A stretch of 64,000 nt of DNA from Plantago ovata (lineage: Eukaryota; Streptophyta; Magnoliopsida; Lamiales; Plantaginaceae), in NCBI GenBank assembly GCA_028274465.1, contig CM051456.1:43088870-43152869 (forward strand), given 5' to 3'. A program made the translations under genes and the position numbers. Shown here piece after piece: positions 1 through 10,980 of the stretch. Under the pieces are notes generated by a model. It had not been told where the DNA came from. It saw nothing but the letters and a program-made list of their open reading frames with translations, and searched no databases. Every line of letters begins with the position of its first letter. The stretch's first letter is position 1.

Positions 1-517
1 AAAAGTAACAGAAGATCAGATTTAAGAAGGAAAATCCGAAAACGTAACTGCTGCCAAGCGGACCGCCTGGAGAGGCCAAGCGGAGCGCTTGGCAAGCGAA
101 GCGCTTTGGCTCTCCAAGCGCTTCGCTTGGTTGCTGTGCCAAAGCTCCTGGAAAATGAAGCGGAGCGCTTCACTATTCCAGGCGCTTAGCTTGGCTCCTG
201 GGAAGATTTTTGTCTTCCAACTCAATCTTTTTGCCCTCGTACGGCCCTCGGGTGCCTTGGACTCATCCTTCTCGATGCTTATTGATGCTCAAACACTCAC
301 GAACAAGCCGTGGAGATCAAGGAACTTCAACGGGGCCATTTTCTATTAAAAAAGCTCGTTTTTAGCTCCAAAAACGCCATTTCGTACCTAAGTGCCTGAA
401 AATGCAGAAAACAATAAACGTGACACTATTCTACAAAACTGACCAAAAAACAAGGCTAAAAGATAGCAAAAGAAGGGAAAAAAGACAAGATGAACGCGTC
501 AAAAATACGTTCATCCA
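1..517 (-). repeat. 3' LTR of element A (partial)
   Basis: It matches about 8815-9301 apart from about ten substitutions and one short duplication of a palindromic motif. Its inner end lies directly beside the polypurine tract. The first 200 bases hold a cluster of palindromes of the type CCAAGCGGAGCGCTTGG. The rest of the LTR lies to the left of the window. Confidence 0.9.
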
Positions 518-529
518 ACTCCCCAAACC
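518..529 (-). other. Polypurine tract of element A
   Basis: On the minus strand the sequence GGTTTGGGGAGT immediately precedes the LTR. The same tract precedes the 3' LTR of element E at 40888-40900. It is the expected plus-strand primer site for reverse transcription. Confidence 0.8.
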
Positions 530-2373
530 AAACCTTTGCTTGTCCTCAAGCAACAAACTACCCTAAATGCAACACAAAAGGAGTCTCATGCCAAGTAAAG
601 TGAACTAATCTATTGAATCTACCAAATGCTTATGAACAAAACCAAATGAGCATGACATGCAAGTAGGTTGAAGAATGCCTCGATTGCGAATATACACATT
701 CTCATGTGCACTTGGTTAAACAAAGGAGTTTCTCGTAACATCTTCTACCTGGACCTGGTCAGTGACGACACAATGATGCATGTTATCATACTACAATTTC
801 CCCGTGCCTATGAAACCGAGGGCTTACTACTGTTCACCAAGCGAGACTTTTCCTCAAGAGAGGGCGAACCAATACTGGCTCTCATCAAACGAAGGAGGGT
901 TCCCTTAGAAAGATAACACTCCCCTATTCTACCCAGACTCTCAAGAATGAGCCTCTTTCAACCACTTCTTGAATAGCAAGACGAGGGTGGTCAAGAACAG
1001 GCCTTGGACAAAGGCGACCCGAAACGAAAGATAGAATTTACAACTCGATACTTCACAAGGACAAAATATTTACATGACACTTGACACTACGAGACTGCTT
1101 TTGGCTTGCAACGACCCTTCTTTTGCTTTTGGGTCTTATTCTTTATTTTCTTTCTTCTTCTTTTTTTTTTAATTTTCTCTTTTTCTTTTCTCTTTTTTTT
1201 TCTTCTTTTCTTTTTCTCTTTTTTTTTTTTTAATATAGGGGCAAGCAGCAGTACTAAGTGTCAAAAACACCTCCCCAAACCTATTCGAAAGAATAGGTTG
1301 GGACACAAAACAAAAAGAAAAAAGAAAAAGGAAACTTTACAACGACTCAAAGACGAAAGACAAGATCAATAAGGCAACCCCCTCCCCGAACCTATTCGAT
1401 AGAATAGGTTTAATACAAGGAATCGCACACCTCACACTACCTCCTTCCTAGGCATTTGGCAATCTCTAATCGAGGTGAAGAACTTGTCGCCTCTTACGTA
1501 CATAATTACACGGGTTACAACCATAGACTCTAACATGCATCATTTTATAAGGTCATCGTGAACCGCAGCAGAAGAAACACCACTCAAGGTGATGTCGAGA
1601 CTACTAAGCTTAACTAGTGCACATGCGAATGTGACAAACCAAGCGAGACAAGCCTTAAACTTCTTGCAAAGTGATGCAACATATGATCAATGGTCATAAA
1701 CACTTAGTCTAGTCAATAAAAAAGTTCAAAAGACTTGGCAATAAACTCCACACACAACAACGTGCAACAACTAATCTAGGGATGATATGCATGCAAAAAT
1801 TTGAAAAAAACACGACAAATCACATGAACTTGAGTAAAATCAGGCATGCACGAACCACACAAGCATATAGTACTGAAAATCCAATACCCCCTCCCCAAAC
1901 CTAAACTTTTGCTCGTCCTCGAGCAAAGAAAAGTTGAATGAAAAGGAAAAAATGGATTGAAAGTACACTTCCCTGAGATAAAGGTTCGTGTCCAATCTCC
2001 TATATATGAGTAGTACCTGAAAGGACTCAAGAAACAAGTGAAAACGGGTGCGCAAAGGTGAGAAGAATGGAAAAAAACGAGGAAAATCTGGGTACAGGGT
2101 CCAGGCGGACCGCTTGTCAAGCGGAGCGCTTGGAAGGCTCCAGGCGCTCCGCTTGAAATTCCTGTAAGAATGAGATTCTTACTGGAATTCCAAGCGGACC
2201 GCTTGGGCTTGCCAGGCGCTTCGCTTGGATCTGTTTCCAGATTTTCGATGTTTTTTCCTATCTTAATCACCTAAGGCACCAAGACAAATACTAGACTAAA
2301 CGAATCACGACAAAAGGCACACAGGCCACAACTACAAAAGCAAATAAAGAGTGCAAGAAACTAATGAAATGAA
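530..2373 (-). other. Long 3' non-coding region of element A with twin hairpins
   Basis: No convincing gene lies between pol and the polypurine tract. Much of 640-1600 is recognisably the same sequence, in reverse orientation, as 39780-40730 of element E. Shared parts are two hairpins AACCTATTC/GAATAGGTT (1278-1299 and 1389-1410), a purine-rich tract on the element strand (about 1110-1370) and a block beside the polypurine tract. A second copy of the tract-adjacent motif (CCCCAAACC followed by TTTGCTYGTCCTC) lies at about 1890-1930. Palindromes of the CCAAGCG/CGCTTGG type sit at about 2100-2240. Short open frames here are low-complexity and not supported as genes. Confidence 0.7.
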
Positions 2374-4900
2374 CTAAGATACAATAGGTACCTCGACCAA
2401 GTCAACTTCCACTTCATGAGTCGACTCGAGAGGCTCTAGGTACGGCTTAACTCTCTGGCCATTGACCTTGAAGGTAGCTCCGGTTTTGTTGTCCAAGAGT
2501 TCCACAGCACCATGGGGTGCTACTCGGACAATTTGAAATGGTCCGTCCCATCTAGAACGGAGTTTTCCAGGAAAAAGTCGCAACCGAGAGTTGAAGAGGA
2601 GTGCCTTTTGACTTGGCACTAAATCCTTGCGGATGATGCCTCTATCATGATACCTCTTTGCTCGTTCCTTGTATATCTTACCACTTTCGAAGGCTTTCAA
2701 TCTTACCTCATCTAGCTCGGTGAGTTGCAAGAGTCTTTCTTCACCGGCTTTTTCCATATTAAGGTTCAATTGCTTGATAGCCCAAAGTACTCTATGCTCC
2801 AACTCCACGGGTAGATGGCAAGCTTTCCCGTACACAAGCCTGTAGGGAGTGGTACCAATCACCGTTTTGAACGAAGTCCTATATGCCCATAGTGCATCTG
2901 GAAACTTGGTGGACCAATCCTTCCTCGAGGGTTTGACCACCCGCTCCAAGATTTTCTTGATTTGCCGATTGCTCACTTCTACTTGGCCAGATGTTTGAGG
3001 ATGATATGGAGTAGCAACGAAATGTGTCACCACGTACTTCTTCATGAGATTAGCGAAGACCTTGTTCACAAAGTGAGCTCCCCCATCGCTGATAATGGAC
3101 CTCGGGGTCCCAAACCTATTGAAGATCACATCATGAAGAAAAGAGAGTACAACCTTGGCATCATTAGTCCGGGTGGGAACAGCCTCTACCCATTTGGTGA
3201 CATAGTCGACCGCAACCAATATATATTCGTACCCATTACTCTTAGGGAATGGTCCCATAAAGTCTATACCCCAAACATCAAAAGGCTCAACAACTAAGTT
3301 ACCTTGCTGGGGCATCTCTTGTTGCTTGCCAATGTTGCCACTCCGTTGGCATGAGTCACATTGCGCCACAAATGAGCGCGCATCTTCAAACATGCTGAGC
3401 CAAAAGAACCCGGATTGAAGCACCTTGCGAGCGGTCTTTTGGCCACTATAATGCCCTCCACATTCTAACTCATGGAAGAATCTCAGTATCGACAATTGCT
3501 CTTTCTCGGGTACACACCTCCGCAAGACTTCATCTCCTCCCTTGCGGAACAAGTACGGGTCATCCCATATGTAATGGCGACAATTCCTCACAAGTGAACG
3601 CCGTTCAGGTCCAGAGAGATGGGTTGGCATCACATTTTTGGCTAAGAAGTTAACGATATCGCCGTACCATGGTTCCAACTCTATACGCATCAACTGATCA
3701 TCGCGCAAATCATCTGGGACGGGTGTGTCATCTTGTGGAATGTTTGGCAACCGGGACAAGTGGTCCGCAACTAGATTTTCCTTGCCACTTTTATCAATTA
3801 TCTCCACTTTGAACTCTTGGAGAAGAAGTACCCAACGCATCAAGCGGGGCTTGGTTTCACGCTTAGCAATCAAATGCTTGAGAGCTGCATGGTCAGTGTG
3901 AACAAAAACTTTGTACCCAGTAATATAGGACCTGAATTTACTTAGAGGAAAAATAACCGCTAAGAATTCTTTCTCAGTGGTAGTATAATTAATCTGAGCA
4001 GCATCTAAGGTCTTACTAGCACAGTAAATCACTCTGAAATGGTTATCAACCTTTTGACCAAGAACAACACCCATAGCATAGTCAGAAGCATCACACATAA
4101 TTTCAAAAGGAATTTTCCAATCCGGAGAGACTACAATAGGGGATGTTAAGAGTTTCTCCTTAAGTGTGTGGAAAGCGTCAAGACATTCTTGTGTGAATTC
4201 GAAGGGAACATCTTTAGCAAGCAAGTTACTCAAGCACTTAGCTATCTTAGAGAAATCTTTGATAAATCTCCTATGGAAGCCTACATGCCCAAGGAAGGAT
4301 TGCAATTCACGCGCACAAGTAGGTGGAGGTAACTTTTCAATGATTTCAAGTTTCCCTTTGTCTACCTCTATCCCTCTTTTAGAAATAGCATGTCCTAACA
4401 CAATTCCCTCTTTAACCATATAGTGACTCTTTTCCCGACTCAAGGTAAGATTACATTCAATACACCTCCTTAAGACACGATCAAGTTTATCAAGACAATC
4501 ATCAAATGAATCACCGTAAACGGAAAAATCATCCATAAATACCTCAACAAATTTATTCACCATGTCGGAGAAGACGGAGAGCATGCAACGTTGGAAAGTG
4601 GCCGGAGCATTGCACAATCCGAAGGGCGTCCTACGGTATGCGAAAGTGCCGAAAGGACATGTGAAGGTGGTCTTCTCTTGGTCCTCGGGAGCTATAGGAA
4701 TCTTGTAGAAACCTGACAAACCATCCAAGAAACAATAGAACTCTTGCCCAGCTAGGCAGTTAAGCATATCATCAATAAATGGTAAAGGAAAATGATCTTT
4801 CTTTGTGGCAGAATTCAATTTCCTATAATCGATGCACATACGCCACCCCGTTGTTTTCCTAACGGGTACTAATTCCCCTTTATCATTTGCTTCGACCGTG
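2374..4900 (-). CDS. Element A pol: reverse transcriptase, RNase H, integrase
   Basis: A long minus-strand frame of about 820 residues encodes most of an Athila-type polymerase. The RT palm motif FMDDFSVYG is near residue 101, and the conserved [15 protein letters not shown] lies just before it. The RNase H start ([14 protein letters not shown]) is near residue 250. An integrase H-H-C-C zinc domain ([11 protein letters not shown] then CDSCQRSGN) is near residues 455-500. The integrase core motifs [18 protein letters not shown] and [12 protein letters not shown] follow. These enzymes copy element RNA into DNA and insert it. Family assignment rests on these motifs. As part of a fossil element it is treated as broken. 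Confidence 0.9.
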
Positions 4901-6250
4901 ATACCCGACTTCTTAGGGACTACAAGGACGGGACTAACCCATTTGCTATCGGGAGCTGGGTAATCATCTTAGCATCTAGGAGTTTAAGCACCTCTTTCTT
5001 CACAACTTCTTGCATAGCTGGGTTTAGCCTACGTTGTGGTTGCCTAACAGGTTTCGCATCTTCCTCTAAGGCTATTTTGTGGGTACATTGCACCGGGCTT
5101 ATACCCTTGATGTCACCTATGCTCCATCCTATGGCTCCGGTGTTTCTTTTCAACACCTCCACTAACTTAGCCTCTTCCTCCTTACCAAGCTTAGATGATA
5201 TGATTACAGGTTTAGACTCATTCTCTCCTACGAAGACATATTTCAAATGGCTTGGTAATGGTTTAAGCTCAAGGGTTGGTTCACTAGGTGGAGGGGTCAC
5301 TCCTTCTTCCTCATCTATTCCTAGAGACTCTTCTACTTCTTCTCCTAGAGGAATTTCGGGTGCATTATCTAGGAGGGCTGTCATAGCTAACACTTCTTCG
5401 GTGACAAATCCCTCTTCAAGGTTCATAGTAAGAGCGGCTTCTAAAGGGTCGCTAACTTGATGAGCAAAATAAGTATCACAAGACACAGGTTCATAACAAT
5501 CAACAAATTTAAGTTCTTCAATCATAACTTCCTCAGAGTCAGGTTCACATACCTGTTTGTATTGCTCGATCTGAACTTTGTCTCCGAGTACCTCCATGGT
5601 GATCTTTTTCCCTCGAAGCTCCAAACATGTGTTGGTGGTAGCCATGAAGGGTCTGCCCAAAAGCACAATATGCTCCTTTCTCGAACTTGTACCCTCGTCT
5701 GCTGTTTCCATCACCACAAAGTCGGTTGGCACGATGAGTCGATCCACCTTTACTAGGATATCCTCGACTATCCCAAGTGGGCGTTTCACACTTCGATCAG
5801 CCATTTGAACGACCATGCTAGTGGGTTGGATTTTTCCCAACCCCAACGCCTTGTAGATGGAGTATGGCATTAGATTAATGCTAGCCCCCAAATCAAGCAT
5901 TGCTTTTGTGGATCGGCCGTTTCCCATGGTGATACTAATTATGAAACTCCCGGGATCCTTTTGCTTCAAAGGTAACTCATGCACCGAGTTAACCATTTCA
6001 AGTTCAGCCACATCCCCTTTCTGGAAAATCTTCTTATTACTCCTCACCTCTTTGAAAAATTTCGTGTAAGCGGGAATATTTTGAATCAATTCCAGAAGGG
6101 GAACGTTCACCTCTACTTTTGATAGGATCCCATATATAGGTGAGTCTCGGATGTCCTTCTTAGCTTCCTTTATCCTTCCGGGAAAGGGAAGATGGGGTTT
6201 AGGGGGCACATAAGGATTAGGCGACTTATGGAGTCCGCCCTCCTTTTGTT
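4900..6250 (-). CDS. Element A protease and N-terminal pol region
   Basis: This minus-strand region encodes a retropepsin-like aspartic protease; the expected active-site motif appears as [15 protein letters not shown]. The flap and core phrase [13 protein letters not shown] follows. An acidic linker then leads into the start of RT ([12 protein letters not shown]). The protease would cut the Gag-Pol polyprotein. It lies between gag (right) and RT (left), the normal Ty3/gypsy order. The region is part of the broken coding sequence of element A. Confidence 0.8.
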
Positions 6251-6299
6251 GTGCACCCCCTTCCTCATCTTCCTTATCCTTCTAAGTAACATGTTCAGG

Positions 6300-7600
6300 G
6301 GTTGGTGCGGCTTCTTCTACCACCTCCTTCTCCAAATGCTCATTATCATCACCTACATCACATGCATTATTAGATAAAGGTTTTACTTTTGAAGGATACG
6401 TCAAAGGATATGGTGGTATCGACTCCTTGCCACTCCGCAAAAGTATGTTTGCCTCTTCAAACTCCTCCTCAATCCTGGAGCTTTCACAATGTTCTTCTTC
6501 GCTTTCCAGATCAGCCTTAAGTCCCTCAATGAACTCCTTTTGACGATTAAGATTTCTCTCATTTTTGGAAAAATCAGAATTTTCCTCCCAGGTCCCAAGC
6601 GGACCGCTTGACAGAGCGCAGGCGGAGCGCTCTCCAAGCGCTTCGCCTGGCTCCTGGAGCTTCTTTTTTTTCTCCTTCTTTCTCTGCTGGAATTTCAAGC
6701 CCTCCGCTTGACTGCTCCAAGCGCTCAGCCTGGATTTCCAGTGGATTTTCTTCATGCATATGACACTCGGAACCCCTTTCTTCACTCATTTTCTCTTCTA
6801 GTAACTCGAGCATGACCTCAGATTCTCCTAGCCCTTCATACACACACTCCATTCTAGTATCGAAATCCTCTTGGTATTTACCCGCTACTTCGAGCACATT
6901 TCCCCAAACCTTCATTAGAGTGGATAACACCTCCTCTTCCTCTTCGGTGAAGCACTCCTCTTCACCTTGAGCTTGCGAGTCTTCAGCCTCAAAGACGTAA
7001 TATGGAATATTTTCGCCCGAGCATGTATTCACTTTATAATCGAAGTTGTCATCATAAGAACTAATGGCAATAGGCTTGGGTGCTCGATACATCTCCGAGT
7101 AGTCAACCGGTGGCACAAGAGTACAGTTATGTGTCGCAACGAGCAATCTTCGAAAAGCCTCTTTGACTTGGGATACGGTACAATTCTCCATACCGTCACA
7201 TGCACCATCTATCACCAACTGCAAGTCTTCATCCAATCCCCGATAAAAACAAGTAATGAGTTCATATTCACTCAACCGATGATGTGGGCATTCGCTCTTG
7301 TAGAGCTCAAATCTCTCTAGAGCATCGCAGAACCTTTCTCCCTTCCGCTGAGTGAATTCAATTATTCGCCTCTTGAGCTCTTCATTTTCCCTAGGCGAAA
7401 GGAACCGATCAAGAAAGGCGTCTACCACGTCTTGCCAACTCCTCAGTGATCCCCCAGGCAAAGATCTCAACCATTCTTTGGGTTTTCCAGTAAGAGCACA
7501 TGGAAACAACCGACGCAGGAGCTGATCATCATTCAAATCACGTGGTGGTAACAACCCAACATCACGCCGGTATTCTACCACAAATCGTAATGCATTCTCG
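6300..7600 (-). CDS. Element A gag region
   Basis: This minus-strand frame carries the retrotransposon capsid-type domain. Landmarks are LFPCALTGKPKEWLRSLPGG, SWQDVVDAFLDRFLSP and CPHHRLSEYELITCFYRGL. The C-terminal part is acidic and is interrupted by an in-frame cluster of GC-rich palindromes (about 6590-6740) of the same kind found in this element's LTRs. No clear zinc knuckle was recognised. Gag would form the virus-like particle around element RNA. The region belongs to a broken element. Confidence 0.8.
6590..6740. repeat. Palindrome cluster inside element A gag
   Basis: Several imperfect palindromes of about 17 bases occur here: CCAAGCGGACCGCTTG, GGCGGAGCGCTCTCC, CCAAGCGCTTCGCCTGG and CCAAGCGCTCAGCCTGG. 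The same motif family occurs in the LTRs (about 45-200 and 8860-8980) and in the 3' region (about 2100-2240). The reading frame continues through part of it. Confidence 0.8.
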
Positions 7601-7898
7601 CAAGGCGAATCTCGGAAGGTAGCTATGCTATAGAGAATTCATCAGTGACCTCATATAACCTAGCCTCCGGTTCAAGATAAATCGCCGGCTCTTTCCTTAT
7701 CGCCTCATACCGGACTTTGAAAGCTTCGTTCAAGCAAACTTCTTCCATACCTGTCCAACAACAAAGCCTTCAACTAACTGTAAGTTTCTGTTAGTTACGC
7801 AAAACTTTCACACAATTCAATCAAGAAAGAAATAAGGGGTGGGAAAGAGATGTTGGCTGAAAAAAACCAAAACAAAAACACCAACCAAAGGAGTTAAG
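7601..7898 (-). other. 5' untranslated leader of element A
   Basis: This is the region between the primer-binding site and gag. On the minus strand it includes the first residues before the visible gag domain and a short non-coding leader. I see no separate gene. Confidence 0.5.
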
Positions 7899-7916
7899 TC
7901 CCCGGCAGCGGCGCCA
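7899..7916 (-). other. Primer-binding site of element A (tRNA-Asp type)
   Basis: On the minus strand the sequence TGGCGCCGCTGCCGGGGA lies a few bases after the 5' LTR. It resembles the complement of the 3' end of plant tRNA-Asp, the primer known for Athila elements. The site in element E differs at one base. Confidence 0.8.
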
Positions 7917-7919
7917 AAT

Positions 7920-9301
7920 TGATGATGTCGTTTTTCACCAATTAAATTTGTTTTAAAAGCCAAAGAACACTTATCACTACACAAACTAGAATGCAATGGC
8001 AAGTTTTCCCCGAGTGTCGTTCTCTCGGGACCTAACGTGGCTTTGATTGTGGTTTTTGCTAGTTATTTCAGTCAACGAGTTCAAACGTTTGTAGAATTGT
8101 TTTCTTAGAACAAAGCAACGAGAAATCAAATTGTTGTAATCAAGTTTGGAAAACGGTTGGTGGTAGAAATCAAATACAAATGCATGGGTTACGAATATGC
8201 TCACAAGTTCAGTGCGTAAAACCTTCGATCAAGTCTGCTATGCAATTCGTCTAGGTAACTTTCAAGACACACATCATAAATGACCACTATCAATACTTTA
8301 GAGGTGCTTGTCACTAACACCATTTATCTAGCATGCTGCAAATCTCTAACATACAATCCTATAGCTTTCATTGACCAAGAGTTTGTCACTATACTCAATT
8401 CGAATATATTTTATGGACAACTAAGAATCATATGAAGGAATTTGCAGCAAGATTGAATCACAATCTCATGTAAGCATAAACATAACCCATATCATGCATA
8501 TTCTACATTCTACCACCAACACAAAGGATTTAGCTACTCATATTCATCAACATAGACATCAAATCATATGAATTGTAAATAGAATACATCAAATCAAACT
8601 ACTAGACAAGAGATAATGATACAATGTTACCACCAAGCTGTCACTAATCGGTGGGTATTGATGAAAACCTCTCCGTAGATGAAACAATGGATGAAATCCT
8701 ATGCCAAAACCTTTAATCCAATCAAAAATACAATGTAATCTGAGTTTTCTCTGAGTTTTGGGGCTTAGGAGCTCTCCAAAACGAAGCCAAAGTTCAAAAG
8801 TCTCCAAAAAAGTAACAGAAGATTAGATCTAAGAAGGAAAATCCGAAAACGTAACTGCTGCCAAGCGGAGCGCTTGGCAAGCGAAGCGCTTTGGCCCTCC
8901 AAGCGCTTCGCTTGGCTGCTGTGCCAAAGCTCCTGGAAAATGAAGCGGAGCGCTTCACTATTCCAGGCGCTTAGCTTGGCTCCTGGGCAGATTTTTGTCT
9001 TCCAACTCAATCTTTTTGCCCTCGTACGGCCCTCGGGTGCCTTGGACTCATCCTTCTCGATGCTTATTGATGCTCAAACACTCACGAACAAGTCGTGGAG
9101 ATCAAGGAACTTCAATGGGGCCATTTTCTATTAAAAAAGCTCGTTTTTAGCTCCAAAAACGCCATTTCGTACCTAAGTGCCTGAAAATGCAGAAAACAAT
9201 AAACGTGACACTATTCTACAAAACTAACCAAAAAACAAGGCTAAAAGATAGCAAAAGAAGGTAAAAAAGACAAGATGAACGCGTCGAAAATACGTTCATC
9301 A
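7920..9301 (-). repeat. 5' LTR of element A
   Basis: The LTR is 1382 bp with ends TGATGA...TCATCA. Its U3-like part (about 8860-8980) has palindromes CCAAGCGGAGCGCTTGG and variants. Near its inner end, CCCGAG and CTCGGG can pair around the loop AGAACGACA (8008-8029); the loop is shared with the other Athila-type LTRs in the window. Confidence 0.9.
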
Positions 9302-10393
9302 GGTTGTTTTCAAATAAGAAGAAACTTTGTCTTCACTTGTTATTTTCCATTGAACTTCAGCATCTTTTAGCTTCCGCATTTATTTCTCTTGAATTGTAAG
9401 CTCGTTTGAGAGCCAAAACCTTTACTTACCGTATTTTTTAAAAGACTGTTCGATTTTCCGATTTAAATATTATTTTCCGATTTAAATATTATTTTCAAAA
9501 TTACCGTACCGTTACATTCATGCTGAGTTTGTGTTTGTTCAGCTTGCTGATTGTCTTGTTGTTCAGTTTCAGCAACTGTCAATTTTAAACCACCAGCATC
9601 AGGACTTGGACCTTGATTGTCATCATCGGCATCCTTTTTGTCCTTTGAATCTTTCCCTTCATCATCACTGGGATCAGTAGGGATATTTTCATCTTCTTCC
9701 TCTTCATCATCATCAGTCAGAATGACTAGCTCAAGATGCTTGTATAAAGCAACACTTGTTACTTCCTCTTCCTCATTGATTTTGTGGGGATCAGCCACCA
9801 CGGGTACAAATGAACCCTTGAGCATCACAGCTTGTTCAGCTGGAGAGGCACTCTTAAATTTTGCCTTCATATTCTCTCTGAGCAATCAGATTCGAGCTCA
9901 TTAGCTGAGAATATGAGAATTCTTCATGAAGTATGGAGTGGACAAATGTCTCGAGCTTCAGTAGAGAGAATCTCTTTTTCTTATTTGATAGATGAAGATG
10001 GAGGTCAGAAAAGTCCATCCTTCTGTACCTTTGCCAGTTGCTGACAGACTTAGCAACTCTTGACAAGGTTGTTCTTTTGAAGTTCAAGTAAAGTTCCTCA
10101 GAACTCACTTGTGAATCTTCAGTGATGTGCACCACTTCAGTTGTCTCCTTTAGAGCCTGAAAAAGAATAATATTTCGATCAGGAGAGGTTTGGATAATTG
10201 CCTTAGAGTTCAAAGCTAAAACATGAATTACCTGCTGAGTTTCAGCAATCTCATGTTGTACAATTTCCATTCCTTGAGGAGCTTGAGTAGCATCCTCCAT
10301 TTGTTCATCCTGAAATAAATATGAGTTAGATACAAGTACTAAGTTGTCAAACTTAGTTTTGTTACCAAAAACTTTAACTACCTGCTGAGCAGG
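9302..10393 (-). mobile_element. Fragment of a SIRE-like copia element, post-pol region (tentative)
   Basis: The minus strand holds Gln/Asp/Glu-rich coding-like stretches with words such as ETEQQDNQQAEQTQTQ and AETQQVIHV. These resemble the composition of the region inside the SIRE-like element at 62850-64000 (AETQ repeats, sequence rich in TTTCAGCAA). No polymerase or LTR motif is present in this piece. It is bounded on the left by the end of element A and on the right by an abrupt change to element B. It may be the envelope-like or extra ORF region known from SIRE elements. Broken; the number of breaks cannot be estimated. Confidence 0.4.
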
Positions 10394-10980
10394 AACTATG
10401 TTGAAGTATAGGTCGAGCAGAGTCTCGACTAGTAGTGGGCGAAAAAAGATTTCCGTATTCGCACCTTGGTATCTTTCCCTCCTCCTATCTCTCCCTCCCC
10501 CCCTTTTTATAGGGTGCGAGCGGACGTTGCTCGGACCTTATGAAAAGCGGTATGTTTGCTGGGCAGAGATCGGATCCGGGTAAGTATTCCTTGGTGGAAT
10601 GGAATGACTTCTTGCCGCTTTTTCTTTGCAAATTATCTTCGAGGAGAGATACTTCTGAGAGTGGAATGGAATGACTTCTTGCCGCTTTTTCTTTGCAAAT
10701 TATCTCGAGGAGAGATACTTCTGAGAGTGGCTCCTCGGTCCATCACAATGTGTCCGTCGATTTTTTGTCTTGCCATCCTTTTTTATCTGTGAAGTCTCGA
10801 GGAGGGATGCTTTTGGTCGTCGCTCTATCCCTGAGCCCAGTGGTGCGGTGCTCGCGCTACGAATTACCTTTAGGTAATTCGCGCTGGCATGGGAAAGTGT
10901 GCCCGAGCCCGAGCGGGAGCGCCGAGGGTAAAATAGGGAATTCGCGAGGCGGCGGTCGAGGAGGTTGCTACTCTAAGATG
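10394..10980 (-). other. Element B 3' untranslated region
   Basis: It matches 55165-55900 of element H closely at first (GAACTATGTTGAAGTA and onward). It contains about two copies of a roughly 65-bp tandem unit at about 10590-10735, seen about four times in H. A short palindrome GAATTACCTTTAGGTAATTC lies at about 10860-10880. No gene in this stretch is supported beyond the antisense gene that follows. Confidence 0.6.

Larger units (their letters stand above)
1..9301 (-). mobile_element. Element A: Athila-lineage Ty3/gypsy retrotransposon, 3' LTR cut by window edge
   Basis: The right-hand LTR (7920-9301) and the left-edge LTR piece (1-517) are nearly identical direct copies. Between them, on the minus strand, lie a tRNA-Asp type primer site, gag, aspartic protease, reverse transcriptase, RNase H, integrase, a long 3' non-coding region and a polypurine tract. 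The RT/INT wording ([28 protein letters not shown]) is typical of the Athila branch. No clear envelope-like gene is visible between pol and the 3' LTR. About 10 substitutions separate the LTRs over about 490 aligned bases, so the insertion is geologically recent. The coding region is long but broken, with about three interruptions. The left target-site copy is outside the window, so the insertion site cannot be confirmed. Confidence 0.9.

Noticed and set aside
1106-1372. Plus-strand open frame of 88 residues rich in Phe/Leu
   Set aside because: It is the pyrimidine complement of the purine-rich tract in the 3' region of element A; low complexity with no start context.
1776-2270. Minus-strand frame of 164 residues after pol in element A, a possible envelope-like gene
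   Set aside because: It runs through the palindrome cluster, has no recognisable signal peptide or membrane pattern and is not conserved in E.
5077-5808. Plus-strand open frames opposite the protease region of element A
   Set aside because: They are shadows of the minus-strand coding sequence, with no domain and no counterpart in other elements.
9617-9904. Plus-strand Ser-rich open frame
   Set aside because: It is the antisense of an acidic Asp/Glu-rich minus-strand stretch.
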